This document shows positions 21,633 through 31,695 of a stretch of DNA of 64,000 nucleotides, piece by piece. How positions within the stretch are numbered: position 1 is the stretch's first letter; each line of letters starts with the position of its first letter. A program made the position numbers and the translations under genes. This DNA comes from Pseudo-nitzschia pungens. Lineage: Eukaryota; Bacillariophyta; Bacillariophyceae; Bacillariales; Bacillariaceae. The notes under the pieces were generated by a model. That model searched no databases. It was not told where the DNA came from and saw only the letters and a program-made list of their open reading frames with translations. Location of the stretch: the NCBI GenBank assembly GCA_037355855.1, contig CM074769.1:1798001-1862000 (forward strand). The letters run 5' to 3'.

Positions 21633-22430
21633 GTTGCGTCGATTGGTTTGCTGGAGATAAAGGTGCCTCTGTTGTTGAGGATAAGGGATGTTTATTCGAT
21701 TGTTCCTGACTTATATTTAACGCCAGTGGCTTGTATGTGGGATTCGGTTAATTATTTAATCGTGACTCGGGCTGCTACGCTACTAGCCCGTCACAGCTGC
21801 TGCTTGCTGCTGCTTGCTGCTCCTCACTGCTGTATCGCTTTTTTCTTGGCTGTGATGGGGTATCCCTTTACAGTACAAAAACAACGCACCGGACCTAGCA
21901 AAACCCAGTATGTTATTTGCTGCTTGCAGCTCCCCTGTATATCGACGCGTTGCTGCTGCTTGCTGTCCCCCCCTTGTATTATCGACGCATCGCTGCTGCT
22001 TGCTGCTGTATCAATTTTATCTTGGCTGCGCTAGGGTAATCCTTTACAGTACAAAAACAACACATCGGACCTAGCAAAACCCCATACGATATTCGCCGCT
22101 CACCGCTCGCTGTCCCCTGTATTATCGACGACGCGTTGCTGCTTGCTGCTCCCCTTTATTCTTATCAACGCGTTGCTGCTGCTTGCTGTTCCCCCCTGTA
22201 TTATCGACGCTATGCTGCTCCTCGCTGCTGTATCACTTTTTCTTGGCTGCGCTAGGGTATCCCTTTACAGTACAAAAACAACGCGTCGGACCTAGCAAAA
22301 CCCTATCCCCTATATCAATGCTTCGCTGCTGTTTGCTAGTACTTGCTACTTGCTACTTGCTGTTTGCTGTTGCTGCTTGCTGTCAAATCAATATCCTCAT
22401 TTTTTCCAATTTCATCTCTCCGTGTTGTTG
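21633..22430. repeat. LTR remnant plus mixed minisatellites
   Basis: 21690-21795 keeps LTR-like sequence (GTGGGATTCGGTTAATTATT) upstream of the copy 2 Gag. From 21795 the 35-bp satellite words (TGCTGCTTGCTG, TGTATTATCGACGC) alternate with three copies (about 21837-21908, 22013-22085, 22228-22305) of a ~72-bp unit containing CTTGGCTG, GGGTATCCCTTTACAGTAC and GGACCTAGCAAAACCC. No gene seen. Confidence 0.6.
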
Positions 22431-23284
22431 CTAGGTATTATTCTATTCGTATGTTAAGTATCTATGTGTAGTAGTGCATTGTAGTTTCGGTCACGTCTCA
22501 TTTTTTTGAGTCAAATTCGAGTTATTCTTGTCATAAACTAACAAAAAACAGTCATTACCGCAGCGACACTAACAGAATAGCATGATATTTTCGTTCCTGT
22601 CTCTTTTGTGGAGCGTTCGATCGATTTGGTGTTCGATCAATCGTATTGAAGATTGCCGTTGTTCCGTTCGATCGATATTCGTATCGTAACTGTGGTTGTT
22701 TAGTTCGATCGATTTGTAGATTTTGATCGGCGTTTGTAGTAGTTCTTGTTTTGATCGGTTTGGCTGATTGGTTCTTTCTTGTTGATCCGATTGTAGGGTT
22801 CTGCTTGTCAGGGTATCGATGTATCCCTGTTGTTTAGGATGTTGAGGTTTTACTAGATTCAGTACTGAGTTCTTGTCTTTGTCTTCTACTTTCAAGCGGA
22901 CAGTAATTACTGTGTAACACTCTAGGGAAGAAATTAGATGGAGTGGTACGCAATAGCTTAATAGATTGGTATTTTAAAGATAAATAGTTATAAAATTGTG
23001 TTATGAAAGAGAATGGTTGTATACTTTACGAGATGGGAATGATTTCTTGAGTATGGATGAACGATCGAATAATGATATATTATTCGGCGGGCATAATATC
23101 GATAATTGGCGAGTCATGGGACTCTTGATATTTATCTTGATAATTGAGTATCCAATCAATGTCCATTGTATGTATGTATATATACCAAACATACATACAT
23201 GAATATCATATATATATTGGAGTACATGCGGGATTCAATAATCATTTAGAGCCTTTCGTAGTAAGGCTACGCCAGCATGTTACA
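22431..23284 (-). mobile_element. Ty3/gypsy family A copy 3: LTR plus leader only
   Basis: The LTR spans 22913-23284 (372 bp, TGTAACACTCTAGG ... CCAGCATGTTACA). On the element strand the leader begins GTAATTACTGTCCGCTT, as in copy 1, and continues with AACTCAGTACTGAA. The frame at 22569-22895 is leader, rich in TCGATCGAT words, and no Gag sequence is left before the satellite region. This is a heavily deleted copy. Confidence 0.65.
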
Positions 23285-24060
23285 CTTGGGGTACACGTAC
23301 TATCTAAACCTGGTACAAATCCTACTTGAGGGGCCTTGCATCCTGTCTAGTATCCTGTTTAGTATCGCCTTTTTAGTTCTACAGCAGTTCCGTTCTTATC
23401 TTAGCATCCAATATATCTTCTAATATGGGGCTGCTAGGAGAGTTGGGGTATGTAGATCTGGTACAAATCCTACTGGAGGGGCCTAGCATCCTCTCTAGCA
23501 TCCTGTTTAGTATCGCCTTTTTAGTTCTTCAGTTCCGTTCTTATCTTCGCATCCAATATATCTTCTAATATGGGGCTGCTAGGAGTTGGGGTATGTAGAT
23601 CTGGTACAAATCCTACTGGAGGGGCCTAGCATCCTCTCTAGCATCCTGTTTAGTATCACCTTTTTAGTTCTTCAGTTCCGTCCTTATCTTAGCATGAAAT
23701 ATAGTATCTTCTAATATAGGGCTGCTAGGAGTTGGGGTATGTAGATCTGGTACAAATCCTACTGGAAGTGCCAATCATCCTGTTCAGCATTCTGTTTACC
23801 ACCTTCCTCCAAGATGCTAAGGCTTCTGTGTAGGAATAATTACCAGAGCTACAGGTAGCAACGAGAGCTATCTAGAAGGTCCCAGATAAGCGCTAAGCAA
23901 CAGGCTTAGCAACAGGCTTAGCAGCAGGCTTAGCAAGCAACAGGCTTAGCAAAAACGCTATGGGGTGCTACAGTCAAGTGACCTGGGTCATTGTGTAGGA
24001 TTTGTACCACCAGTTACAAAACCCCGGGTACAGCATCTGCTAGCATACGCTGTAGCTCAG
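23285..24060 (+). repeat. ~145-bp dispersed repeat array, block 1
   Basis: Three to four units with the order GGGCTGCTAGGAGTTGGGGT, ATGTAGATCTGGTACAAATC, CTACTGGAGGGGCCTAGCAT, CCTGTTTAGTATCGCC, TTAGTTCT.CAGTTCCGTT and CTTATCTTAGCATCC. They end in a TTAGCAACAGGC arm (23890-23955). Related blocks are at 29880-31400 (same orientation) and 37383-38575 (opposite). Confidence 0.7.
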
Positions 24061-24717
24061 TGCTACTACAAGGTTAGGGGGGATGCTAATGCTAACTGAT
24101 TACAAGACACGGAGTATCTGGTATGCTAACATACCATGCTACCCTATAATGCTACCGTCAGGGTATGGTTGTTACTGTACGATCTATACTATAACCAGAT
24201 ACCCGGCCCATAAGTTGCAAGCAAGCCAACGCTAACGCTAATCCAAGTGCTAGTAGTAGCGCTACTAACTCCGTATGCTACAATCGTATGCTATGCTCAT
24301 ATGCTAGCGCTACTCCATATGCTAACTATGTACGCTAACTCCGTATGCTACGCTACTCTGTACAAGTCTATGTGGTTACAGTACTGATGAGATACTGTAT
24401 GATACGAGATAGCGAGTTCTCTTTTTATCTGGAGCTCAGCGCTTCAGCTCACTCTTTTCTTTGTTTTATCTAAAATAAACACCATCATGCCCTCCACTTT
24501 CGACCGATCCCGATGTACCTCTAGGGGAGTATGATCATGTAGTATCTGAGTGTATGTAATGGCATTCAAATAGTATCTTCTGTAGACTTAAGATTTGCCA
24601 GCACTGCTCTACGTGCCATCATTGTTATTGCTATCCACTACTACGTATTTCAGTACACGTACGATTAATTCCTACGAATTGAAAGTGCCGACGGGCAGGA
24701 ATATCAACGCAAGACAG
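24061..24717. other. Intergenic repeat debris
   Basis: Low-complexity GCTA/TATGCTAC sequence (24090-24370) with a copy of the CTACCGTCAGGGTATGG ... ATAACCAGATACCCGGCCC motif. A reverse version of that motif is at 9257-9310 and further copies at 9850-9890 and 10390-10430. No gene seen. Confidence 0.45.
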
Positions 24718-25144
24718 GATGCTGGGCCCTGATTTAGTACTAGTACTACATGATACTACAGGTAGTACTACTAGTAGTACTACAGCTGCTTTTGGTCACA
24801 CCCCAATACGGTACTTCTTGTACTGTCGTAGTAAGGTACTTTTAGAATGTACTCTACTAGGTAATCTTACTGCAAAGTTATTCAACAAAAAAAATATACC
24901 GTAAGATTACGGTAACTCTTACCGGTAATTACGGTTCTAAAAAAATAGAGGCCGTGATGGCGGTAACCTTATACAACTCCACTACCCCCCCGAGGCCCAA
25001 TTCGTTTGAGTCGAGTATTGTGCGGTTTTCGGCCGTAGAGAGTTACGTTTTTAGTGTACGGTGGTCTTAATTGATTACGTGTAGGCACGTACGTGTAATA
25101 AAAATAGTACTACATAGTAGTAGTAATTACTTCGTAGGTAAGAG
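24718..25144 (+). repeat. Repeat block also present at 38576-38947
   Basis: Starts GATGCTGGGCCCTGATTTAG, then TAGTAC-rich sequence, GGTCACACCCCAATACGG, GTACTTTTAGAATGTACTC, and AAAAATAGAGGCCGTGATGG with TACAACTCCACTACC. The copy at 38576 has the same order and orientation and is likewise followed by the same TIR element, so a ~930-bp composite was duplicated. Confidence 0.6.
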
Positions 25145-26553
25145 TACTACGAAATTCCTATCGGCTGATCCCCCCCATTTTTTTAATCAGATTAACTCGG
25201 GGAGTTTAGGGCATTTTGACCTTCGCCTGGTAGTAGATTTTTCTACACGGCTCTACAGAGCATCTCCAAGGCAACGAACTCGTTGAGAAATCTCTCCAGT
25301 AAGTTACTACTAGTAATTCTACATGATATTGTTCAAAATTACATTTTGGCTCCTACTCAACCAATCTTGACTTGATAACACCAGATAAACCAACTCTGGG
25401 CACAAGGGTTGGATGGACATAGGTGGTATGGCTACAAGTCTATTGCAACTGCTTCCAATTCAATCACCATGGTCAGGAGGAGTTGTAGCCCAACTTGTAC
25501 ATGAATTTGTGTAGAAAATTAGTACCAGAGTTTTTTTTCTGGGAAATGATCGAGTCGTGTAGTAGACTCCAGTAGAAAAATGTACCACCAGACGAAGGTC
25601 AAATTGCCCTAAACTCCCCGAGTTAATCTGATTAAAAATGGGGGGGATCAGGAACATGGTTGATTTTTAGTTTTTTGAAGGAATTATGAAATTCCCGGTC
25701 CTCCCCCCTCGCTAAAAATATGAGAATCACGCGCCGTGCGCGATTTGAGAAATTATTTTAAAAAAATAATTTCCCGCAGTACCCAAACTGGTGTCTACTG
25801 GTGTCGACTGGTGTCGACTGGTGTCGACTGGTGTCGACTGGTGTCGACTGGTGTCGACTGGTGTCGACTGGTGTCGACTGGTGTCGACTGGTGTCGACTG
25901 GTGTCGTCTGGTGTCGTCTGGTGTCGACTGGTGTCATGACGAACATACGAATGTACAAGCAGTATGTTCGTATGTTCGTATGTTCGTCTGTACGATCGTA
26001 CAGAAGAACAGACGAACATAAGACGAACAGACGAACATACAATGATACGAATAAACGATTGTACCAACGTATGAATTGACGAACGTATGAACATCATACG
26101 AATAAACTATTGTACCAACGTATGAACAGACGAACAGACGAACAAACGAACAGAAGAACATACGAACATACAAGTATACGAACAGACGAACGTACCAACG
26201 TATGAACAGATGAACAGACGAACAGACGAACAAACGAACAAACGAACATACAATCATACGAACAGACGAACATACCAACGTATGAACATACGAACATACG
26301 AACACCGGTGTCGACTGGTGTCTACTGGTGTCTACTGGTGTCTACTGGTGTCGACTGGTGTCGACTGGTGTCGACTGGTGTCGACTGGTGTCGCAGGGGG
26401 TTTCGAGAATTTAATTTTTATTTTCAAATTTTCGTCGCGCGCGGAGAGATTGGATCGTGCGCGATTTTTGGGATGATCGAAGAATTTAATATCTACGAAG
26501 TAATTTTTTTCCAAAAAATCAACCATGTTCCAGCTGATAGGAATTTCGTAGTA
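25145..26553. mobile_element. TA-CTAC family MITE, interrupted by another TIR element
   Basis: Left end TACTACGAAATTCCTATC at 25145, right end its reverse complement at 26553, each followed by (A/G)GCTG. Long terminal repeats (CTGATCCCCCCCATTTTT, CAGATTAACTCGGGGAG, CATTTTGACCTTCG) flank an interior shared in inverted orientation with 38948-39500. The right terminal repeat is split at GGGATCAG by the 25652-26530 insertion. No coding capacity. Confidence 0.7.
25652..26530. mobile_element. Nested TIR element carrying 10-bp satellites
   Basis: 879 bp with termini GAACATGGTTGATTTTT / AAAAATCAACCATGTTC and a CAG duplication on each side (25649-25651 and 26531-26533). The interior is largely satellite: about 14 copies of GGTGTCGACT (25790-25935), a ~365-bp tract of ACGAACATACGAACAGACGA-type decamers (25936-26304), and again about nine GGTGTC(G/T)ACT copies (26305-26395). 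A 3-bp duplication fits a Harbinger- or CACTA-type insertion mode (inference). Frames through it are repeat translations. Confidence 0.65.
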
Positions 26554-26608
26554 AATCAATTACGCAATGATTTTTATTGCGTGCGTCCGCAAAAAAAACT
26601 CTCATCAA

Positions 26609-28315
26609 TCAAGCGACCGCGCAGATTTCGCGTTTTTCGGGTTCCCACCGCTCCCGGGCCCGTTGGTCTCGGTCCAGAACCGCTCCCAACCTCCACGTCA
26701 GACCGATCATCGGAACGTTCAGCAGCAAAAAGATCAGGTCGGGAACGAAAAAGTTCCCCCCGAACACATCGATCGCCAGGTGGGTCATCCCCACGTTGAA
26801 CAGGGAGGCGATGCCCGACAGGGCGAAGAGCGTGCCGGTGGCTCTTCCGATTGCGGCCAGACCGACAAAGTCCGCCAGGCAGCTCAGACCGGCAGCGTAC
26901 AGACAGCACCGGAAGAAGGAATAGACGACGAATCCGAGGATCTGGACGTTGAGGTTTCGGGAGCTCACCTTCAGCACGCCATGGACCACCGCCAGGGCGT
27001 TCACGCTCTGCAGGGCGGCGTGGAAGCCGAACCGATCCGTGACGACGTCCAGAAACGGAAGGGCGACGAGGGAGACGGGCGTCGCGAGGGTGAATATGCC
27101 CAGGTACCGATTCCCGTATTCGTCGTCGCCCAGCGAGCCGAGAAAATCGCGGGCCGTGTTGAGAGTCCAGAGATTCGAGATGGTGTGGAGCGAATAAAAG
27201 ACGGCTAGGAAAAGATAGGCGCTCGATCTCAGCTGTTTGTTTGGCGGTCGCCGAGCGATCGGAATGTACGAGCAGAGATCGTCGCTTTCCGTGGTACACG
27301 CAGACGCAGACGCAGACTCGGTCTGCGACGGGGACTCTCTTGTTTCTCGTTCCGTGGGATCATCGGGGTCGCAATCGGCGACCGCGGCAATGTCGGTTGT
27401 TTCCGCCGGAAAACGTTTCGCTCCCGGTGGCAAATGCAAATGGTTGTGGTTGGTGGGTTCTTCCCGGTCGTCTTCTCCGCCATCGTACTCGTACACAGAG
27501 CACCGCCGTTCCTCGTCGGCGGCACGAATGCTGTTTCTCGTTGCCATCCTCTGGAAAAAGTAGGTAAACCCACCGATGGATATCAGTGCCAGGCAAAGGT
27601 AGGCTCCGAGGATCCACAGCAGACTTGCGTTCGACGGCACGATCTTTTCGAGTTGCCACAGCCCCATGTACGTCAGGGCCCCCGCGTCGTAGAGCGCATT
27701 GAGCAGGGCAATGACGCGGTTTTTCTCCCTGGCGCTGTTTCGAAACAGGAGCCCGGTCTCGACCGTCATCATTCCCCCGGTGAGCGCTCCGAGCACTATC
27801 AGGAACCACGCCGCGTACAAACACGGTCCCTGGAAGCCCCGATCCGGATGCCCGACGGCGACCATCAGCAGGACCAGCCCGACGAGGGTGCAACCGCCGA
27901 AATTGTGCGCGAGGACGGCTTTCCCGTATCGATCGGAGAGTCCCCCCCACAAAGGTCCTGTCAGGTACGTCAGCACCGCCCAGAATCGGCAATCGAGAAA
28001 GGCCGCGGTTTGTTCCGGGCAAATCGAAGGGCCGTCCCCGGTGGCGGTGTGGTCCGATTCGTTGTTTTGGTTTTCGTTTTCGTACTCGTTCTCGTACTCG
28101 TCGCACAAATTGGCGAAATTCCCGTTTGCCTCCAACAAGAGTTGCATGGGGCCCCAGCCGAAGGCTCCACCCGCGTACAGAAACATGGACAGAGAGGCAA
28201 AGATCACCAGGAACACCTTGTCTCTCCGTTCGCGCTTGTCCACTTCGTTCGACTCTTTAGCGCCACTGCCGCTGACACTGACACTGCCGCCAACGGCGGG
28301 AGTTGTTGGTTCCAT
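26609..28315 (-). CDS. SLC43/LAT3-like MFS transporter
   Basis: A 568-aa intronless protein from the ATG at 28315. A polar Ser/Gly-rich start (about 30 residues) is followed by TM1 (VFLVIFASLSMFLYAGGAFG) and a loop with an acidic Asn/Glu-rich insertion and two Cys. Five more TM helices of the first half follow, including the MFS signature GGLSDRYGKAVL after TM2. A long cytosolic loop (about 285-370) is rich in Asp, Glu and Ser. The second six-TM half starts RSSAYLFLAVFYSLHTISNLW and carries FLDVVTDRFGFHAAL. The layout matches SLC43/FMP42-type amino-acid facilitators of the plasma or organelle membrane; substrate not determined. Its 3' end lies only about 55 bases from the repeat element at 25145-26553. 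Confidence 0.75.
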   Translation of the reverse strand: MEPTTPAVGGSVSVSGSGAKESNEVDKRERRDKVFLVIFASLSMFLYAGGAFGWGPMQLLLEANGNFANLCDEYENEYENENQNNESDHTATGDGPSICPEQTAAFLDCRFWAVLTYLTGPLWGGLSDRYGKAVLAHNFGGCTLVGLVLLMVAVGHPDRGFQGPCLYAAWFLIVLGALTGGMMTVETGLLFRNSAREKNRVIALLNALYDAGALTYMGLWQLEKIVPSNASLLWILGAYLCLALISIGGFTYFFQRMATRNSIRAADEERRCSVYEYDGGEDDREEPTNHNHLHLPPGAKRFPAETTDIAAVADCDPDDPTERETRESPSQTESASASACTTESDDLCSYIPIARRPPNKQLRSSAYLFLAVFYSLHTISNLWTLNTARDFLGSLGDDEYGNRYLGIFTLATPVSLVALPFLDVVTDRFGFHAALQSVNALAVVHGVLKVSSRNLNVQILGFVVYSFFRCCLYAAGLSCLADFVGLAAIGRATGTLFALSGIASLFNVGMTHLAIDVFGGNFFVPDLIFLLLNVPMIGLTWRLGAVLDRDQRARERWEPEKREICAVA

Positions 28316-29600
28316 GCTTCTTCAACCGTCGGCAAGGATGTGTGAAAGAATGTGTGATTGGGATCTTCTGTTGTATTGTAATTTCATTATTATGTGCACG
28401 TATTGGTTCATTCGATTTAAAATTTTTCTCTTCGGACTCAAAGTTCTGGAGGTTCATCCGAGGTAAGGATTGTAATGATACCCACCCTAGTTTTGTGGCA
28501 AAAGGATCATCGAGTTTTCCTTTGCGAAGCGAATCTGCTACACCCAATTCCTCGGCTAAGCTTATATATGCCTCCCTTTTTTCGCTTCCAACGGACAAAA
28601 TTCCAAATTCCTAACAGCTGTCCGATCATTAAGTAAAATATCATATTACTGTATGTGGATAGAGCGGGAAGTATCATCTGTTTTCATTACTACGGAATTC
28701 CTATCAGCTGTCCCCCGGCTTACGTAGAAATGAGTAGTTGGGGATGTAGAACCGGGGGACAGCTGATAGGAATTTTGTAGTACCAGATTTGCGTACCGAA
28801 TTCATCCCCATTTTGGTTTTTTACCAGAATAGCGTAAGGTCTTACCTATCAATCAAAGAATTTCGTCTCAAAATAAGTTTACCCTATCTGCGTTCCCTTC
28901 GACTTCGATTGTCGTACCGTATCTGCGTTCCGAGCTCCCTTCCCTTTTACCAGTAAGGTTACCGTATCTTCTTACTCCGGTACATATTGTATGAGTACGT
29001 ACGTAAGATAAGTACGTACGAAGTTGTACCGTCGGAACTATCTTTTTCAATTTCAAGCACATCGTAAGATTACTTTGAACTTGTACCGGTATGTTTGATA
29101 CGCCCTACGTAGTTTCCGCTCACCTCGGCCTGAATCAATTAGTGGAGTTGTAAGAAATAATCCTTAACTCTTGTAAGATTTACATGGGAAATTTAACTTC
29201 CTTCAGAAGCGGATGAGTGTGAGAAACAGGGTTTTGGTAAAACAGAGATTTACTGTTTTTAATGCGTAGATCTGGTAGTATTTCAACGCTTAAAAAGTGG
29301 GTCATTCTTTGTTATGAAAATAGATATTTTTAATGTTTTTAATAAGAAATAGCTTTATTAATTGATCCGTTTTTGAATCAGCTGGCATAATATATTTTTG
29401 TCCGAGTTGTACTACTAGTATTAATTGTTTTTAATGACAAGTTGGCATAATATATTTTTGTCAGAGTTGTAATGCTGGTTTTTAATGACAATTTTCTAAT
29501 TTTGTACCTCTAGTGGTTTTGATACGCATGTGTGTGGTTGGTATGTAGTACCGGTATGGTAGGACTATTATACCGGTATGACATGAGTAAAAACACGGTA
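28316..29600. other. Intergenic region with GTAAG words and plain AT-rich sequence
   Basis: 28316-28620 is the upstream side of the transporter gene. Besides the MITE at 28688-28782, 28820-29140 contains GTAAGGTTACC words and a copy of the 14755-14935 repeat. 29160-29480 is AT-rich, with two copies of TTGGCATAATATATTTTTGT. No gene seen. Confidence 0.5.
28688..28782. mobile_element. 95-bp MITE of the TA-CTAC family
   Basis: Ends TACTACGGAATTCCTATC + AGCTGTCCCCCGG and the reverse complement (CCGGGGGACAGCTG + ATAGGAATTTTGTAGTA); about 30-bp arms with a ~33-bp loop. Confidence 0.7.
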
Positions 29601-31473
29601 ATTGAGTTTTGTGATTGGTGGTTGAAGTAGTAGATCTATCCTCAGTTGATTCTACGCTACTAGTCCTCAAATGAATCAACTACTACAAATACCACCATCT
29701 ACTGGCAGTAGTAGTGACTGGTGGTTGAAGTAGTAAATCTATCCTCAGTTGATTCTACACTTGTCTTCAGACAAATCAACTACTACAAGCACACTCTACT
29801 ATTAGTAGTAGTGACTGCCCTGTACTCCTATTAGTAATACTAGTGACTGGTGGTTGTAGTAGTTGATCTTTCTTCAGTTGTTCCATCTATATCTTAGCAC
29901 CCTGTATCTCTAATAATATAGGGGGGCTAAAAGCTGAGGTATGTAGACCTAGTACTAATCCTACTTGAAGGGCTTACCATCCTGTCAAGCATGCTATTTA
30001 GTATGCCCCTTTGTTTCTATACAGTTCCGTTTTTATCTTAACACCCTAGTATATCTCCAATAAAATAGGGGTGCTAAGAGCTGAGGTATGTAGACCTAGT
30101 ACTAATCCTACTTGAAGGGCTTAGCATCCTGTCTAGCATCCTGTCTAGTATTCTGCAATCTTTTATACAATTTAGACTACTATATCTTAGCACCCTGTAT
30201 CTCTAATAATATAGGGGGTGCTAAGACTTGGGGTATGTAGATCTGGTACAAATCCTACTGGAGGGGCCTAGCATCCCGTCTACTAGCATCCTATTTAGTA
30301 CTATCACCTTCTTGGTTCTTCAGTTCCATTCTTATCTTACTAGCATCCTGCATATCTTCTAATATAAGGCTGCTAGAGTTGAGGTATGTAGATCCAGTAC
30401 TAATCCTACTGGAAGGGCCTAGTAGCATCCTGTCTAGCATCCTGTTTAGTATCACCTTTTTGGTTCTACAATTCCGTTCTTATCTTACCTGTAACATGCT
30501 GGCGTAGCCTTACTACAAAAGGCTCAAAATTATTATTGAATCCTGCATGTACTCCAATATATATGGTATTCATGTATGTATGTTCAGTATATACACACAT
30601 ACAATGGATACTGATTGGATACTCAAATATCAAGATAAACAAAGATTTTCGTGACTCGCTGATTATTGATATTATGCCCGACGAACATTATAATTGTTCA
30701 ATTGTTCATTCGTTCCATACTCAAGGAATCATTCCATCTTGTAAAGTATTCAACCATTCTCCTCTTCTCACAATTAAATTTACACAATTTATTAATCATC
30801 CATCATTAAAATACCTCTATCGCGTACCACTCCATCTAATTCTACCCTAGAGTGTTATATTAGCATCCTGTATATCTTATATTCTTATAGGGCTGCTAAG
30901 AGTTGGGGTAGGTAGATCTAGTACAAATCCTACTACTACAAGGGCTTAGCATCCTTTCTAGCATCCTGTTTAGTATCGCCTTTTTGATTCTACAGTTGCG
31001 TCTGTATCTTAGCATCTTGTATATCTTAGTATATTATAGGGCTGCTAGAGTTGGGGTATGTAGATCTGGTACAAATCCTACTGGAGGGGCCTAGCATCCC
31101 GTCTACTAGCATCCTGTTAAGTATCGCCTTCTTGGTTCTTCAGTTCCGTTCTTATCTTAGCATCCTGCATATCTTCTAATATAAGGCTGCTAGAGTTGGG
31201 GTATGTAGATCTAGTACTAATCCTACTTGAAGGGCCTAGTAGCATCCTGTCTAGCATCCTGTTTAGTATCACCTTTTTGGTTCTACAGTTCCATTCTTAT
31301 CTTAGCATCCTGTATATCTTATATTAAAGGGCTGCTAAGAGTTGGGGTAGGTAGATCTAGTACAAATCCTACTGGAGGGGCCTAGCATCCTGTCTAGCAT
31401 CCTGTTTAGGAGATCTACAGGATGCTAACTGATGAACCAAACTGCACTATGCTACAGGTGGTGGTGAACAGGA
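29600..31473 (+). repeat. ~115-bp and ~145-bp repeat arrays, block 2
   Basis: 29600-29880 has three copies of a ~115-bp unit (GTGACTGGTGGTTGAAGTAG ... CTCAGTTGATTCTAC). From 29885 to about 31405 run seven or eight ~145-bp units (TGGGGTATGTAGATCTGGTA ... GGGCCTAGCATCCTGTCTAG), interrupted by the LTR at 30490-30859. At about 31405 the orientation flips: AGATCTACAGGATGCTAACT begins sequence that matches the oppositely oriented block at 38055-38140. Confidence 0.65.
30490..30859 (+). mobile_element. Solo LTR of gypsy family A
   Basis: Begins TGTAACATGCTGG and ends CCTAGAGTGTTATA, i.e. the LTR of 22913-23284 in the opposite orientation, with a mutated last dinucleotide. It sits inside one ~145-bp unit: the sequence before (TCTTACC) and after (TTAGCATCC) rebuilds the unit's CTTATCTTAGCATCC, so the target duplication was TTAGC, now TTACC on the left. 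No internal element sequence remains, which is the signature of LTR-LTR recombination. Confidence 0.7.
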
Positions 31474-31478
31474 TGCTA

Positions 31479-31671
31479 TGCCATACCCCGGGTCTACTAG
31501 TGATTAGAATAGTAGTGATATGCAAATTGTGAGCTCTATTGATTAGTCTATTTGCTACAGATCCAGTAACCCTCCTGAATCGGCGATTCCATCGGATCGC
31601 TAATCTTTTCTTTTATCCCTATCCTTAATCCAGTCCCGAGTGGGCTCGTGACTGTATTCCGGTGCACGGCA
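31479..31671 (-). repeat. 3' LTR of the young gypsy element
   Basis: 193 bp, TGCCATACCCCGGG ... CCGGTGCACGGCA on the + strand. By eye no difference from the copy at 37185-37377. Confidence 0.9.
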
Positions 31672-31695
31672 TGCTCCTCCATGGTACTGTAACAA

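Noticed and set aside
25736..26305. Frames reading STGVDWCRLV and MFVCSYVR
   Set aside because: Translations of 10-bp satellites; all frames stay open because the period and composition exclude stops.
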